Assembly: GCA_015654675.1 (NCBI GenBank)
Contig: JAATGM010000059.1
Coordinates: 164,075-228,074, forward strand
Length of the DNA stretch: 64,000 nt
Direction: 5' to 3'
Source: Planctomycetota bacterium
GTDB taxonomy: Bacteria > Planctomycetota > Phycisphaerae > UBA1845 > UTPLA1
The number at the start of each line of letters is the position of its first letter. The stretch's first letter is position 1. Positions 52,165 through 62,055 of the stretch are shown in pieces. Below the pieces are notes generated by a model. It was given only the letters and a program-made list of their open reading frames with translations. It was not told the origin of the DNA and searched no databases. The position numbers and the translations under genes were made by a program.

Positions 52165-53823
52165 CTACCGCTGCTGCGACATCCACCGATCCAGAATCGA
52201 ACCGGCCATCTCTGGTTCCGCGCCGACCTGCTTCGTAATCTCGCGCACGATCGCTTGGACGCGCTCCATCGCCTCATCCAGATCCGGCTCCGGCATCATC
52301 ATCTCGCGTCGCGCCGACTGAGTGACCGAACTCGTCAGCGAATCGCCGCCGGTCGCTTCCGCCATTGCCATCGCAGCCCCGCCGCCCGCCATCGCGGGCT
52401 GCAGATCGCCTGCCGCTGCAAGCGGCCCAAGCGTCGCCCGCCGCGCCATCTGCACAACCACCAGCACACTCAACAACGCCAAGACGCCCAGTGCAATCGG
52501 CTTCGCTTGCTCGCGAGCCATTGCCGCAACCCCCGTGGGCCGCGTCTCGCTGGGTGCCTCGGCCGCCACCGGCGCGGCCGAATCGAAGAACCAGCTCACT
52601 TCCACCTGCGCATCGCTCGCCGCCGCGATCAACGGCTTCACCTGTCCGCGAACCTTCTTCTCCTCGCCCGAAATGATCGGCTCAAGGTCCTTCTCAGCCG
52701 GCTCCTTGCCCGCATGCAGTTGCTTGAACACCGCGACGAAGTAACTCCGCGGAATGTTGATCGAAGCCGTCACCGCCCGAACAACCCCGGGCGAGACTTC
52801 AGTCTCGGTAATCTGCTTGTCGCGTTCCCCCAGCAACGAAGTGCGCGTCTCCTCCGTATTCGACGACTCAACCGACCCCGGCGTCATCACCATCGCCCGC
52901 GTATTCGGCTTCACGCCAGGACTCTGCGCCTGCGAATTGTTCGATGTCTCCGAGGTTCGGTTTTCCTCTTCCGACGGCACAGGCGGACCATACTTCTCCT
53001 TCCGCTCATGCCGCCGATCCGAATCCAGATCGACGTTCACCCCGACCAGCACACCCGGGATATAGCTAAGCTGCGACAGAATCTTCCGCCCGAAGTGGTC
53101 CTCTTTCTGTCGCCGCAAATCCATCATGTCATAAGGCAGCGAGTCCTCTTCATTCGGCACGCGATAAGGCCGCCCCGTCGTCGCATCCACAATTCGCACT
53201 GCGTCCGGCCGCAACCCATTCACCGCCCCGCTCACCAGCGCCGCGATCGCAGCAATTCGCGCCTTGTCCAGCGTCACGCCCTGCCGTGTCCGCAGAAACA
53301 CACTGGCCGTCGGTGCCGAGGCCGTCTCGCCAAACCCGCGCCGCTCCGGCGAATCGATGAACACCTTGGCGTCGGAGACCCCGTCAAACGTCCCCAACAC
53401 CTTCGCCAACTCGTTGCCCAGCGCGATCTTCCGCTGCCAGCGGCTCTCCTCGCGCGGAATCCACATGTTCGATTCTTCGATCAGCTTCGCGAATCCGATG
53501 CTCGTATCCGCCGGCATCAACCCGTGCTGAGCCACCACGCCCTGCACCCGCGTCCGATCGTCCGCCGGAATGAGAATCTGCCCGCCCGCCGTCCGGAATT
53601 TCTGCCCCATCGTCGTCAGCTGACCTTCGATGTTGGTCAGCTCTGTCGGCTTCATCGGCTGGTCCAGCAGCGGCACCATCTCCGCCTGCCCCGACCATTG
53701 ATAAAACCATGCCGCGCTGCCCACCAGCAGCACGACGCAAAGCAACAGCACCAGCCGCTGCGACCCCGTTAATCCGCCCAGGTGCGCGCCGATCTGCTTG
53801 AATTGTTTGTTGACAAACTCCAT
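52165..53823 (-). CDS. fliF: Flagellar MS-ring protein FliF
   Basis: A 552-residue MS-ring subunit. Membrane helices lie at about 23-42 and about 440-458. Between them are ring-building motifs, with LLDQPMKPTELTNIEGQL, IPREESRWQRKIALGNELAK and TASVFLRTRQGVTLDKARIA, and an Asn/Ser-rich linker near residue 290. The C-terminal cytoplasmic tail has the FliG-binding segment near the end. The order fliE-fliF-fliG is standard. Confidence 0.94.
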   Translation of the reverse strand: MEFVNKQFKQIGAHLGGLTGSQRLVLLLCVVLLVGSAAWFYQWSGQAEMVPLLDQPMKPTELTNIEGQLTTMGQKFRTAGGQILIPADDRTRVQGVVAQHGLMPADTSIGFAKLIEESNMWIPREESRWQRKIALGNELAKVLGTFDGVSDAKVFIDSPERRGFGETASAPTASVFLRTRQGVTLDKARIAAIAALVSGAVNGLRPDAVRIVDATTGRPYRVPNEEDSLPYDMMDLRRQKEDHFGRKILSQLSYIPGVLVGVNVDLDSDRRHERKEKYGPPVPSEEENRTSETSNNSQAQSPGVKPNTRAMVMTPGSVESSNTEETRTSLLGERDKQITETEVSPGVVRAVTASINIPRSYFVAVFKQLHAGKEPAEKDLEPIISGEEKKVRGQVKPLIAAASDAQVEVSWFFDSAAPVAAEAPSETRPTGVAAMAREQAKPIALGVLALLSVLVVVQMARRATLGPLAAAGDLQPAMAGGGAAMAMAEATGGDSLTSSVTQSARREMMMPEPDLDEAMERVQAIVREITKQVGAEPEMAGSILDRWMSQQR

Positions 53824-53848
53824 CGATCAGTTTGCTCGCGCCGCCCTG

Positions 53849-54169
53849 CTACACCCGCATCTGCTTCAACTCCGTGTACACATCCATCAGCTTGTTGCGA
53901 ATCTCCGTCAGCAGAGAAAACGCCACGTCCGCCTTGCGGATGGCCGTGAGCACTTCCGCCGTATTGTCCGTCTGCCCCGTCAGCAGCTTCTCGACGCCGT
54001 CCTGAGCCGCCGTCTGCAGTGCGTTCACTTCGTTCAGACTGTCCGCCAGAAACGACTTGAAATCCCGACCCTCCGCCGGCTGCGTTGCCCCGGTCGGCGA
54101 TGCCTGCGTAGTCGATGCCAGCCCGCGGATCGCCGGCTGCGTCGCACCTCCCAGAATCGGATCAGTCAT
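53849..54169 (-). CDS. fliE: Flagellar hook-basal body protein FliE
   Basis: A 106-residue MS-ring/rod junction protein, with a disordered start and the FliE core: FKSFLADSLNEVNALQTAAQ then a segment with D-V-A-F-S-L-L-T-E-I-R-N-K-L and the C-terminal VYTELKQMRV typical of the family. It lies between flgC and fliF. Confidence 0.9.
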   Translation of the reverse strand: MTDPILGGATQPAIRGLASTTQASPTGATQPAEGRDFKSFLADSLNEVNALQTAAQDGVEKLLTGQTDNTAEVLTAIRKADVAFSLLTEIRNKLMDVYTELKQMRV

Positions 54170-54197
54170 GACTCACACTCCCGCCGCGGCTCACGCC

Positions 54198-54596
54198 CTA
54201 CGCCAGAATCCGCAACGTGCTGGCGATCATCGTCTTGGTCGCCTCGATCGCCGTGACGTTTGCCTCGTAGGCCCGCGCCGCCAGCATCGCATCCACCATC
54301 TCGGTCGGCAGGTCGATGTTCGGGTAATAGACCATGCCGTTCGAATCCGCGAACGGATGATTCGGCTCCGAAACCGCCTTGGGCGGATTCGGGTCCTTCA
54401 CCACCTCGGCCACGTGCACGCCCGGTCCGCCGTTGCCGTCGCCCGGTTCGAACACCGTCATACGTCGCGCATATGGTGCCGGCCCGCCATCGAGCTTGCC
54501 CGCCGTCGTGACGTTCGCGATGTTCCCCGCGATTGCATCCAGCCGCGTCCGTTGAGCCACGAGCCCCGACGTGCTGATATCAAGTGCCCGAAACAT
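54198..54596 (-). CDS. flgC: Flagellar rod protein FlgC
   Basis: A 132-residue proximal-rod protein. It begins MFRALDISTSGLVAQRTRLD and continues with AIAGNIANVTTAG, the rod-family signature, and ends in a helix (MVDAMLAARAYEANVTAIEA, then TKTMIASTLRILA). Length and sequence match FlgC. It follows flgB by 20 bases. Confidence 0.94.
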   Translation of the reverse strand: MFRALDISTSGLVAQRTRLDAIAGNIANVTTAGKLDGGPAPYARRMTVFEPGDGNGGPGVHVAEVVKDPNPPKAVSEPNHPFADSNGMVYYPNIDLPTEMVDAMLAARAYEANVTAIEATKTMIASTLRILA

Positions 54597-54616
54597 GCAT
54601 CACTCCTCAGGGCCGC

Positions 54617-55048
54617 CTACTCGGTCCGCCCCGTGATCGATCGCTTCAACATCCGAAAGTGGTTATTCAAGAACTCAACCGAAAGCTGGTGCATCATCGT
54701 GTTGCTCGCCAGCTCCGACATCTCCTTTTCAATCCGGGCATTCGTCCCGTCATGGAACAGAAGATTCTCCGTCGGCTCCAGCGACGGCGTCGTCACCAGC
54801 CGCCCGCCCAGCTCGCGAAACTCCTGCGTCTGATCGAGCGTCATCGCCGCATCCGGCTCGCGCTTCTGCGCCTCAATCGCACGCCGCAGCGCCTTCTGAA
54901 ACAGCCCGGGGTCGAGTTGCTTCGTCCGGTACCCCGGCGTATCGATATTCGCCACGTTCTCCGAGATGACGCGATGCCGCGCCTCGGTAAACGACAGCAT
55001 CTTTTCGATCGCCGGGTTACTCAGCCGGTTGACGATTTCCTCAATCAT
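54617..55048 (-). CDS. flgB: Flagellar rod protein FlgB
   Basis: A 143-residue rod protein from the ATG at 55048 (MIEEIVNRLSNPAIEKMLSF); the open frame extends upstream without support. Rod motif SENVANIDTPGYRTKQLD (about residues 29-46) is present, and the C-terminal helix contains MMHQLSVEFLNNHFRMLKRS. It opens the structural-gene run and is preceded by a sigma-54-type promoter candidate. Confidence 0.93.
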   Translation of the reverse strand: MIEEIVNRLSNPAIEKMLSFTEARHRVISENVANIDTPGYRTKQLDPGLFQKALRRAIEAQKREPDAAMTLDQTQEFRELGGRLVTTPSLEPTENLLFHDGTNARIEKEMSELASNTMMHQLSVEFLNNHFRMLKRSITGRTE

Positions 55049-55070
55049 GCCACGACCTCGCTGCTCCCGG

Positions 55071-55086
55071 AGCAAACGTCGTACCC
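55071..55086 (-). promoter_or_regulatory. Sigma-54-type promoter candidate upstream of flgB
   Basis: Reading on the minus strand, GGGTACGACGTTTGCT matches the consensus TGGCACGN4TTGCW except at its first T and the C after GG; GG (55085-55084... -24) and GC (55073-55072, -12) are exactly 10 bases apart. The predicted transcript would start near 55060 and carry a 12-base leader with GAGG before the flgB ATG. A sigma-54 activator gene lies immediately upstream. Confidence 0.6.
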
Positions 55087-55174
55087 GACGCCGCCGGGCC
55101 GAATCCATCCAAATCGCGGCTCGCCGCCGATCGCAGGCGCACATTCCGCGCCCGCCCGGCAGCCCTTGCGGGTG

Positions 55175-56590
<1,416 letters not shown>

Positions 56591-56604
56591 GTGGTCTCAC
56601 TCCC

Positions 56605-57507
56605 TTAAGACGCCATTCGATTCCGCGCGCCCCGCGAGGAGGCGGGGTTCACCGTGTCCAATTTCACCGCCGCTTGCCCCATGACTTCGCTCGCTCCGCG
56701 ATCCGGCAACTCAATCGCGAACGCCGCCCCACCCGAAACCTGATTGCGCACCGTCACTCTTCCGCCGTGCGCCTCCACAATCCGATGCACGATCGCCAGA
56801 CCGAGCCCCGTCCCGCTCGCCCGCGTCGTGAAAAACGGATCGAATATCTTGTCCAGCCGGTCCTCCGCGATCCCGGGACCGCTGTCGCGGATCTCAATCC
56901 GCGCCGCGCCATCCCGCGTCCGCGCCGCAATTTCGATTCGCCCGCGCTCTCCCATCGCCTGCGATGCATTGATCAGAATATTGAGCAGCACGCGCTGCAT
57001 CCGCTGAACGTCGCACCACAGTTCGACTTCCGCCGAGCCCGCGCCCACTTCGACCTCAATCGTAAGTCCATCCGTCCAACCCGCGAGCCCTTCCAGCGCC
57101 GGCTCCAGCACCTCGCCAAACGTCGCTTGCTGCCGCTCCAACACATCCTCTTGGGCGAATTCCAGAATCTCGTTCACCAGCCGGTCCAGCGACCGAACCG
57201 CCCCGCCGATCTTCCGCGCCAACTCCACCTCGCGCGGCCGATCCGCCAGATCGCGATCCAGCATCGATGCATACAGCGCAATCCCACCGAGCGGATTCCG
57301 CACCTCATGCGCCAGCCCGGCCGCAAGCTGACCCAGCGCCGCCAGCCGCTCGCGCCGCGCCAATTCTCGATTCTTCGTCGCCAGCTCGTCGTTCAGCCGC
57401 GAAACCTCACCCGCAAGCTGCTCGTACGCCTGCTTCATCCGCGCGCTCACGTCGTTGTAAGCAGCGACGATCGATTCAAGTCCGGCCTGTCCGCTCGCCT
57501 GGTTCAT
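56605..57507 (-). CDS. Soluble histidine kinase, partner of the flagellar sigma-54 activator (FlgS/NtrB-like)
   Basis: A 300-residue kinase without membrane helices. A coiled coil (about 20-55) precedes the HisKA region with H67 in LAAGLAHEVRNPLGG, then the ATPase domain with LLNILINASQAMG (N box), RDSGPGI (G1) and FDPFFTTRASGTGLGLAIVH. The lack of a sensory domain means that its signal is internal, perhaps the state of the assembling export apparatus, as in FlgS. It overlaps no gene but is only 4 bases from the FlgN-like gene. Confidence 0.9.
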   Translation of the reverse strand: MNQASGQAGLESIVAAYNDVSARMKQAYEQLAGEVSRLNDELATKNRELARRERLAALGQLAAGLAHEVRNPLGGIALYASMLDRDLADRPREVELARKIGGAVRSLDRLVNEILEFAQEDVLERQQATFGEVLEPALEGLAGWTDGLTIEVEVGAGSAEVELWCDVQRMQRVLLNILINASQAMGERGRIEIAARTRDGAARIEIRDSGPGIAEDRLDKIFDPFFTTRASGTGLGLAIVHRIVEAHGGRVTVRNQVSGGAAFAIELPDRGASEVMGQAAVKLDTVNPASSRGARNRMAS

Positions 57508-57511
57508 CGAC

Positions 57512-57988
57512 TTACACCATCGCGTCCGTCAGCGCCGCCCCGCGCGTCGCCCGTCCCGAGTACCCGCTCGCCGCGTATGCCCGCCGCGCCGGACCGCCGC
57601 CCGACGATCGCGTCAGCAGCGCCGCCGTCGCCTCCTGCCGGGTCCGCAGCGTCTCGCTGTCCCGCTGATCGGTCGTCAAAATCGATCCAAGGATCCGATC
57701 GTTCTCGACCAGCAGTTCCTCGACCGCGCCCCGCTCCGTCTCGCCCAGCTTCGTCATCAAGGTTGCCCAGTTCCGGCGATACGGCCCCAGCAGAAAATTA
57801 CACCGCGTCAGGTCGTCCACCAGCCGCTGCCGATCGCCCAGCAGCGACAACAGCGGAGTCGGATCGTCCTGATTCACCAGCGCCCGCTGCCGATCGGCCA
57901 GCGTGCGCAATTGCTGAAACACGTCCCGCTGTCGCTCCAGCAGTCGCACCAGCTCGTTCGGCTCTATTCGTTCGCTCACCTGGCTCAC
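57512..57988 (-). CDS. flgN: FlgN-like flagellar export chaperone
   Basis: A 158-residue helical protein; LVRLLERQRDVFQQLRTLAD, then R-Q-R-L-V-D-D-L-T-R and R-R-N-W-A-T-L-M-T-K-L with several heptad patterns match the FlgN family, which chaperones hook-filament junction proteins FlgK and FlgL. The last 40 residues are Arg/Gly/Ser-rich and likely disordered. It is the first gene after the TPR gene and leads into the kinase gene. Confidence 0.7.
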   Translation of the reverse strand: MSQVSERIEPNELVRLLERQRDVFQQLRTLADRQRALVNQDDPTPLLSLLGDRQRLVDDLTRCNFLLGPYRRNWATLMTKLGETERGAVEELLVENDRILGSILTTDQRDSETLRTRQEATAALLTRSSGGGPARRAYAASGYSGRATRGAALTDAMV

Positions 57989-57997
57989 GTTCGACTC

Positions 57998-60349
57998 CTA
58001 CGAAACCAGCCCCGACCGCGAAAACCGCTCCAGCAGTTCTTCCCAATATCCGCGCCCCGGCATCGCCCGCTCGCGCTCAAACGCCGCCGCCGGAATCTTT
58101 CCCAGCAGCCAGCGAACTCGCTCCAGCCCGCGCTTCGCCTCGTCCCGGCGACCCAGTCGCAGGTTGCAATGCACAATCTGAAGCGCCGCGGGAACGGCTG
58201 CCGGCTCGCGCTCATAGCGCCACAACACTTCCGCGTATGCCGGCCCGGCCTCGCCGAACCGACCTGCTTCGAACAGGCAATCCGCCCGCTGCACATACGC
58301 GCTTTTCAGTTCCGCCTGCTCGGCCGCGCTCAAACCGTCCTCGTCGCGTGCCGCCAGCGCCCCGACGACCTTGCCAAACTCCGTCGCGGCCGATCCCAGC
58401 CGGTCCCGTTTGGCCTGCGCCGCCCCTGCATCTGTTTCAGCCGTCTTGAATCCCGCCGCGCTCGCCCGATAGCTCTCAGCCAACCGGAATCGCAGATGCA
58501 CGCCCCGCGCATCTTCCGGATAGAGTCCAAGCGTCTTCTCAATCCGTGCAATCGCCTCGTCGTGCTCGCCGTCATCCGCCAGCGTCTCCGCCAGTAACAC
58601 CAGCGCCTCGCGATACTCCGGCGCCTGCGGCGTCACCAGCGCCTCGCTCCCCGGCGGCTGATCGACAAATCGCATCAGCAGCGCCGCCGCCTCGGCCCGC
58701 CCGCTCGCCCCCTTCGAAATCAGACATTCCGCCAGCGGAACCACCGCCTGCGTCGCATCGACGGTGTGCGGCTGCTCCCGCACCAACCGCGCATACGCCA
58801 CGATCGCGCCATCGACATTCTTCAAACCGCGTTGCGCCTTCCCCAGCCGCCCCAGCGCCGCCGCCACGATCGGATGCTTCGGGTACGACCCAATGATCTC
58901 CCCCAGCACCATCGACTGTCGCTCGCCCTCACCGGCCAGCTCGAACTGCTCCGCCGCGCTCCACAAGGCCCGTGTCGCCCGCGCCTCGTCACCCAGGTCC
59001 ACCCGGGCCAGCTCCAGATACGCCTCCGCCGCCGCGTCAGCGTGAATCGTCGCATCAACCAAGTGCCCGCCGCTCCGGGCTTCGCGCGACATCGCCGCGT
59101 GCAGGTCGCCAATCCGCTCATGCAGAAACGCCGACTCCGCCCGGTCCTCCGGCGTCAGCAACCGCGCGCTCATCTCGAAGTACCGCGCCGCGTCGTCCGC
59201 ATGTCCATCCAGACGCCGCCCCTCCAGCAATCTCGCCGAAGTCCGCAAAAACGTCCGCACAACGTCGCGATCCAGCGCCGCCGTCGCTTGCTTCGAGTCG
59301 ATCAGCCCCACAATCTCCTCGAGCGCGTCCGCCGCCTCGTCATAGCGCTCCAGTTGGACCAGACTCTCCGCCCGCCCGATCAGCCCGGCCTCATACACCG
59401 TTCCGGATCGAAATGCCTTATTCAGCTCGTCGAAGAAACCCAGCCCGACCTCGGGCCGCCCCGCCCGCGTGTTGATCTCCCCCAGAAGTCGCGTCACCTT
59501 CCCCCAAAGTGCGTCACGCGGAGCCCACGAACCACGCAGCTCCCGCAAGATCGCCTCCGCGGAGTCGCCGTCGCCCGCGGCCGCCAGGCACGCCGCATCG
59601 AGGTACGATCCCATGTCTCGATTCGGCGACCCGGCCAGACGCGACCCATACTGCTTCACCACCCGCGCCGCGTCCTCGGTCGCTCCCGTCGCCAGCAGCG
59701 CTTCCACGCGCCGCTCCAGCGCCCACGAAACATTGCCCGACCCGGCCCGCTCATCCCGCAGGATGCCGTCGAGTGTCTGCCGCTCTTCGTCGGACTCCGC
59801 CGCCACCACCCCGCTATCAAACCATTCGACGAGTTGCCGGCGCGCCATGTCCGCCCCTTTCGGGGTCGCGCCGCCCTCGTGTGTTAATGCCTTGCGATAT
59901 GCCGCGGCCGCTCGCTCCGAGTCGCCTTGCCAGACATACCCCAGTCCCATCCACAACTGCTCGCCGGCGCTAATCTCGCATCCGAGCTTGGCCGCCGTTG
60001 CGAAGTGTCGAGTGATCTCCCGGCCGGCCGATGGCTCGCGCTGCAGTGTCTGCTGCGCGTCAAGATAGAGCGCCCGCCCCATCAGCCGATGGAAAGTCCC
60101 CAGGTCCGCCCCGCGTCGCTCCGGTTCCGCCAGCAGCGCCTCCAGCAATCCCTCAGCCGCCGCGTACCGACCGCTGGCGATCAGTCGCTCAGCCATCGTC
60201 CGCGGCTCAATCGCCGCCTTCGCGGCCGCCGGCTCCCGCAGCCGCCATGCTCCCGCCGCGAAGAAAATCACAGCCAGTACGAACGCCGGCCCCTGCCAAC
60301 GCGTACGAAGCGTGTTGATCGCGCTCGGTGTTGATGAAACCGTGCTCAT
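57998..60349 (-). CDS. Membrane-anchored TPR protein at the head of the flagellar run
   Basis: A 783-residue protein with an N-terminal membrane helix (about 22-38) followed by at least ten tetratricopeptide-like repeats spread through the sequence, for example ERLIASGRYAAAEGLLEALL and ADCLFEAGRFGEAGPAYAEV. There is no catalytic motif. It is probably a periplasmic or cytoplasmic scaffold. Position 9 bases upstream of flgN suggests a flagellar role, perhaps organising the export apparatus, but the family is not recognised. Confidence 0.75.
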   Translation of the reverse strand: MSTVSSTPSAINTLRTRWQGPAFVLAVIFFAAGAWRLREPAAAKAAIEPRTMAERLIASGRYAAAEGLLEALLAEPERRGADLGTFHRLMGRALYLDAQQTLQREPSAGREITRHFATAAKLGCEISAGEQLWMGLGYVWQGDSERAAAAYRKALTHEGGATPKGADMARRQLVEWFDSGVVAAESDEERQTLDGILRDERAGSGNVSWALERRVEALLATGATEDAARVVKQYGSRLAGSPNRDMGSYLDAACLAAAGDGDSAEAILRELRGSWAPRDALWGKVTRLLGEINTRAGRPEVGLGFFDELNKAFRSGTVYEAGLIGRAESLVQLERYDEAADALEEIVGLIDSKQATAALDRDVVRTFLRTSARLLEGRRLDGHADDAARYFEMSARLLTPEDRAESAFLHERIGDLHAAMSREARSGGHLVDATIHADAAAEAYLELARVDLGDEARATRALWSAAEQFELAGEGERQSMVLGEIIGSYPKHPIVAAALGRLGKAQRGLKNVDGAIVAYARLVREQPHTVDATQAVVPLAECLISKGASGRAEAAALLMRFVDQPPGSEALVTPQAPEYREALVLLAETLADDGEHDEAIARIEKTLGLYPEDARGVHLRFRLAESYRASAAGFKTAETDAGAAQAKRDRLGSAATEFGKVVGALAARDEDGLSAAEQAELKSAYVQRADCLFEAGRFGEAGPAYAEVLWRYEREPAAVPAALQIVHCNLRLGRRDEAKRGLERVRWLLGKIPAAAFERERAMPGRGYWEELLERFSRSGLVS

Positions 60350-60646
60350 CCTGAGCCCTGCCTGCGGCCCGACGCACCTGGCGTCGAATCACTCTGCGGA
60401 CAAGCCATCCATGGCCCTGCCCGGACCCGCCCGCAGTCTTCGCGGCTCGCGCCGTCTTTGCGCGTGCGATGCGAGGGGTCGCCGAAAAATATCGGCCTCC
60501 GCCCGCCTGCTACGTCCACAAAATCCGGCGCTTATGGCGCGCAGCCCCAGTTCCGAGCGCTTCAGCACTGACAGGCCGATTCGCCCCTCATCCGCGCCGA
60601 ATTTGCGCGGCAATCCTGATACCGGCCTCGTCCCGAAGCCGACGCC
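60350..60646. other. Non-coding stretch upstream of the flagellar run
   Basis: About 300 bases separating two minus-strand genes. No credible gene. It holds a short hairpin (GCCGA/TCGGC around 60483-60498) and a GG-N10-GC element on the minus strand near 60609-60625 that resembles a weak sigma-54 site but is about 260 bases from the next start. No terminator is evident. Confidence 0.4.
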
Positions 60647-61369
60647 CTAATTAACGCTGTTACCCGAGAGATGATTTGAGATGATCGCGTTCACCGGCTG
60701 GCGCACCATTTCCAATCCCGCGTCCGCCCGTGTCCGCAATTCCCACAATTGCCCCTTCTTCATCCGCTGATAGACCGCCTCGCCCTGCGCCACCCGCACC
60801 CCAAGCTCCCCCGCCAGCTTTGGATCGGCCGCGTAATCCCAGAACCGCCGCCAAAGCTGCTGCTCAAACCGGCTGCCCTCGGGACTCGTCTGATAGAACG
60901 CCGGCACCGCCCCAAACTCATCCAGCGCCACGCCCGAGCCCGGCGCCTGCCCCTCGCCGAACATCCGCCGGAACAGATGCAGACTGTGCCCCCGCAGCGG
61001 GTCGCCTTTCTCCACATAATCATTCTCAAACCGAATCACGAGCGCATCGATGTAGCAGATATCTCCCACCAGTTCGAGTCGCTTGACCGGTCCGGGCTTG
61101 CCGTCCGCGTCCAGTGTGGCGAATTCAACCGTCGTCTCAAGCGATCGCCCGTCCGCGTCTGTCTTCTGGTCGCTGACGAAGAGTTGTGCCACCCGCCGCT
61201 CATTCTTGAGCCGCGAAATGACCTGGATCAGCTCCTCCCGCTCCGCCTGAAGCCGCGCGATCTCTCGCTGCTGGTCGGAATGATTGATCGACCACCAGGC
61301 CGTGCCAACCAGCACCGCCCCGCCGCACATCGACAGCGCTAACCGTCCTATCCACCGAAGCATCCGCAC
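60647..61369 (-). CDS. Unknown membrane-anchored protein with coiled coil
   Basis: A 240-residue protein. An N-terminal membrane helix (about 9-28) is followed by a coiled coil (DQQREIARLQAEREELIQVI, about 32-57) and a globular domain rich in aromatic residues (SRFEQQLWRRFWDYAADPKL, about 168-187). No catalytic motif is visible. I do not recognise it. It is separated from the flagellar TPR gene by 297 bases. Confidence 0.6.
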   Translation of the reverse strand: MRMLRWIGRLALSMCGGAVLVGTAWWSINHSDQQREIARLQAEREELIQVISRLKNERRVAQLFVSDQKTDADGRSLETTVEFATLDADGKPGPVKRLELVGDICYIDALVIRFENDYVEKGDPLRGHSLHLFRRMFGEGQAPGSGVALDEFGAVPAFYQTSPEGSRFEQQLWRRFWDYAADPKLAGELGVRVAQGEAVYQRMKKGQLWELRTRADAGLEMVRQPVNAIISNHLSGNSVN

Positions 61370-61483
61370 GCCTTCCTTCTACTCATCTTTCGACCGCCCG
61401 GTGGCGGCTATTAAGCCAGCCAGATATCTTAGCCGCCCAATGCCTGCCGATAACCCCCGCGGCAGTCCTGTTAAGGGACCTAC

Positions 61484-62014
61484 ATGGACTCAAACGCAGC
61501 CAATTCCGTCCGAATGCGAAAAATCGGCCACGCCTTTATCTCCGAGCACGCCATCGTCACCGGCGATGTCACCCTCGGAAAAGACGTCAGTATCTGGCCC
61601 CACGTCGTCATTCGCGGCGACGTCGCCCCCATCCGCATCGCCGATCACACCAACATCCAGGACGCCGCCATCATCCACTGCCGCACTGGCGTCCCCCTCC
61701 ACATCGGCCAGGACGTGGTCATCGGCCATGCCGCCATTGTCCATTGCGCCAAAGTCGGGAACGGCTGCCTCATTGGCATCCGCTCCGTCGTCCTCGATAA
61801 CGCCGAGGTCGGGGATGGCGCCGTCATCGCCGCCGGAGCCGTCGTCACGCCGGGCACAAAAATCCCGCCCAACATGATCGCCATGGGCACCCCCGCCAAG
61901 CCCGTCCGCGAAGTGACCCAGGTCGAGCGCGACTACCACCAGGTGGCGCTCGGCAATTACCTACGGATGTCGAAGGAATACGTCGACGGAAAGTGGCCGC
62001 CCTACGCCGGTTGA
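61484..62014 (+). CDS. Gamma-class carbonic anhydrase-like protein (left-handed beta-helix)
   Basis: A 176-residue left-handed beta-helix protein with the hexapeptide repeats of the gamma carbonic anhydrase family. The zinc ligands are seen as H65 (AAIIHC), H82 (VIGH) and H87 (AIVHC), with the family's spacing, and the C-terminal helix (REVTQVERDYHQVALGNYLR) is present. It may hydrate CO2 or be a related trimer such as YrdA/PaaY. An AAGGGA ribosome site lies five bases upstream. It is transcribed toward clpX. Confidence 0.85.
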   Translation: MDSNAANSVRMRKIGHAFISEHAIVTGDVTLGKDVSIWPHVVIRGDVAPIRIADHTNIQDAAIIHCRTGVPLHIGQDVVIGHAAIVHCAKVGNGCLIGIRSVVLDNAEVGDGAVIAAGAVVTPGTKIPPNMIAMGTPAKPVREVTQVERDYHQVALGNYLRMSKEYVDGKWPPYAG

Positions 62015-62018
62015 ATGG

Positions 62019-62043
62019 CTGGCACGGGTGTCTTGCCCGCGAC
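62019..62043. repeat. Second copy of the CACGGG...TTGCCCG palindromic repeat
   Basis: GGCACGGGTGTCTTGCCCGC forms a short imperfect hairpin right after the carbonic anhydrase stop codon (the arms differ by one pair). It resembles the perfect palindrome at 23233-23256. Its place between convergent genes suits a dispersed intergenic repeat. Confidence 0.5.
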
Positions 62044-62055
62044 TCCTCGCTCAGC

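Noticed and set aside
60312..60650. 112-codon plus-strand open frame between the TPR gene and the unknown membrane protein gene
   Set aside because: No ribosome site, no recognisable features, and composition like other shadow frames in this window.
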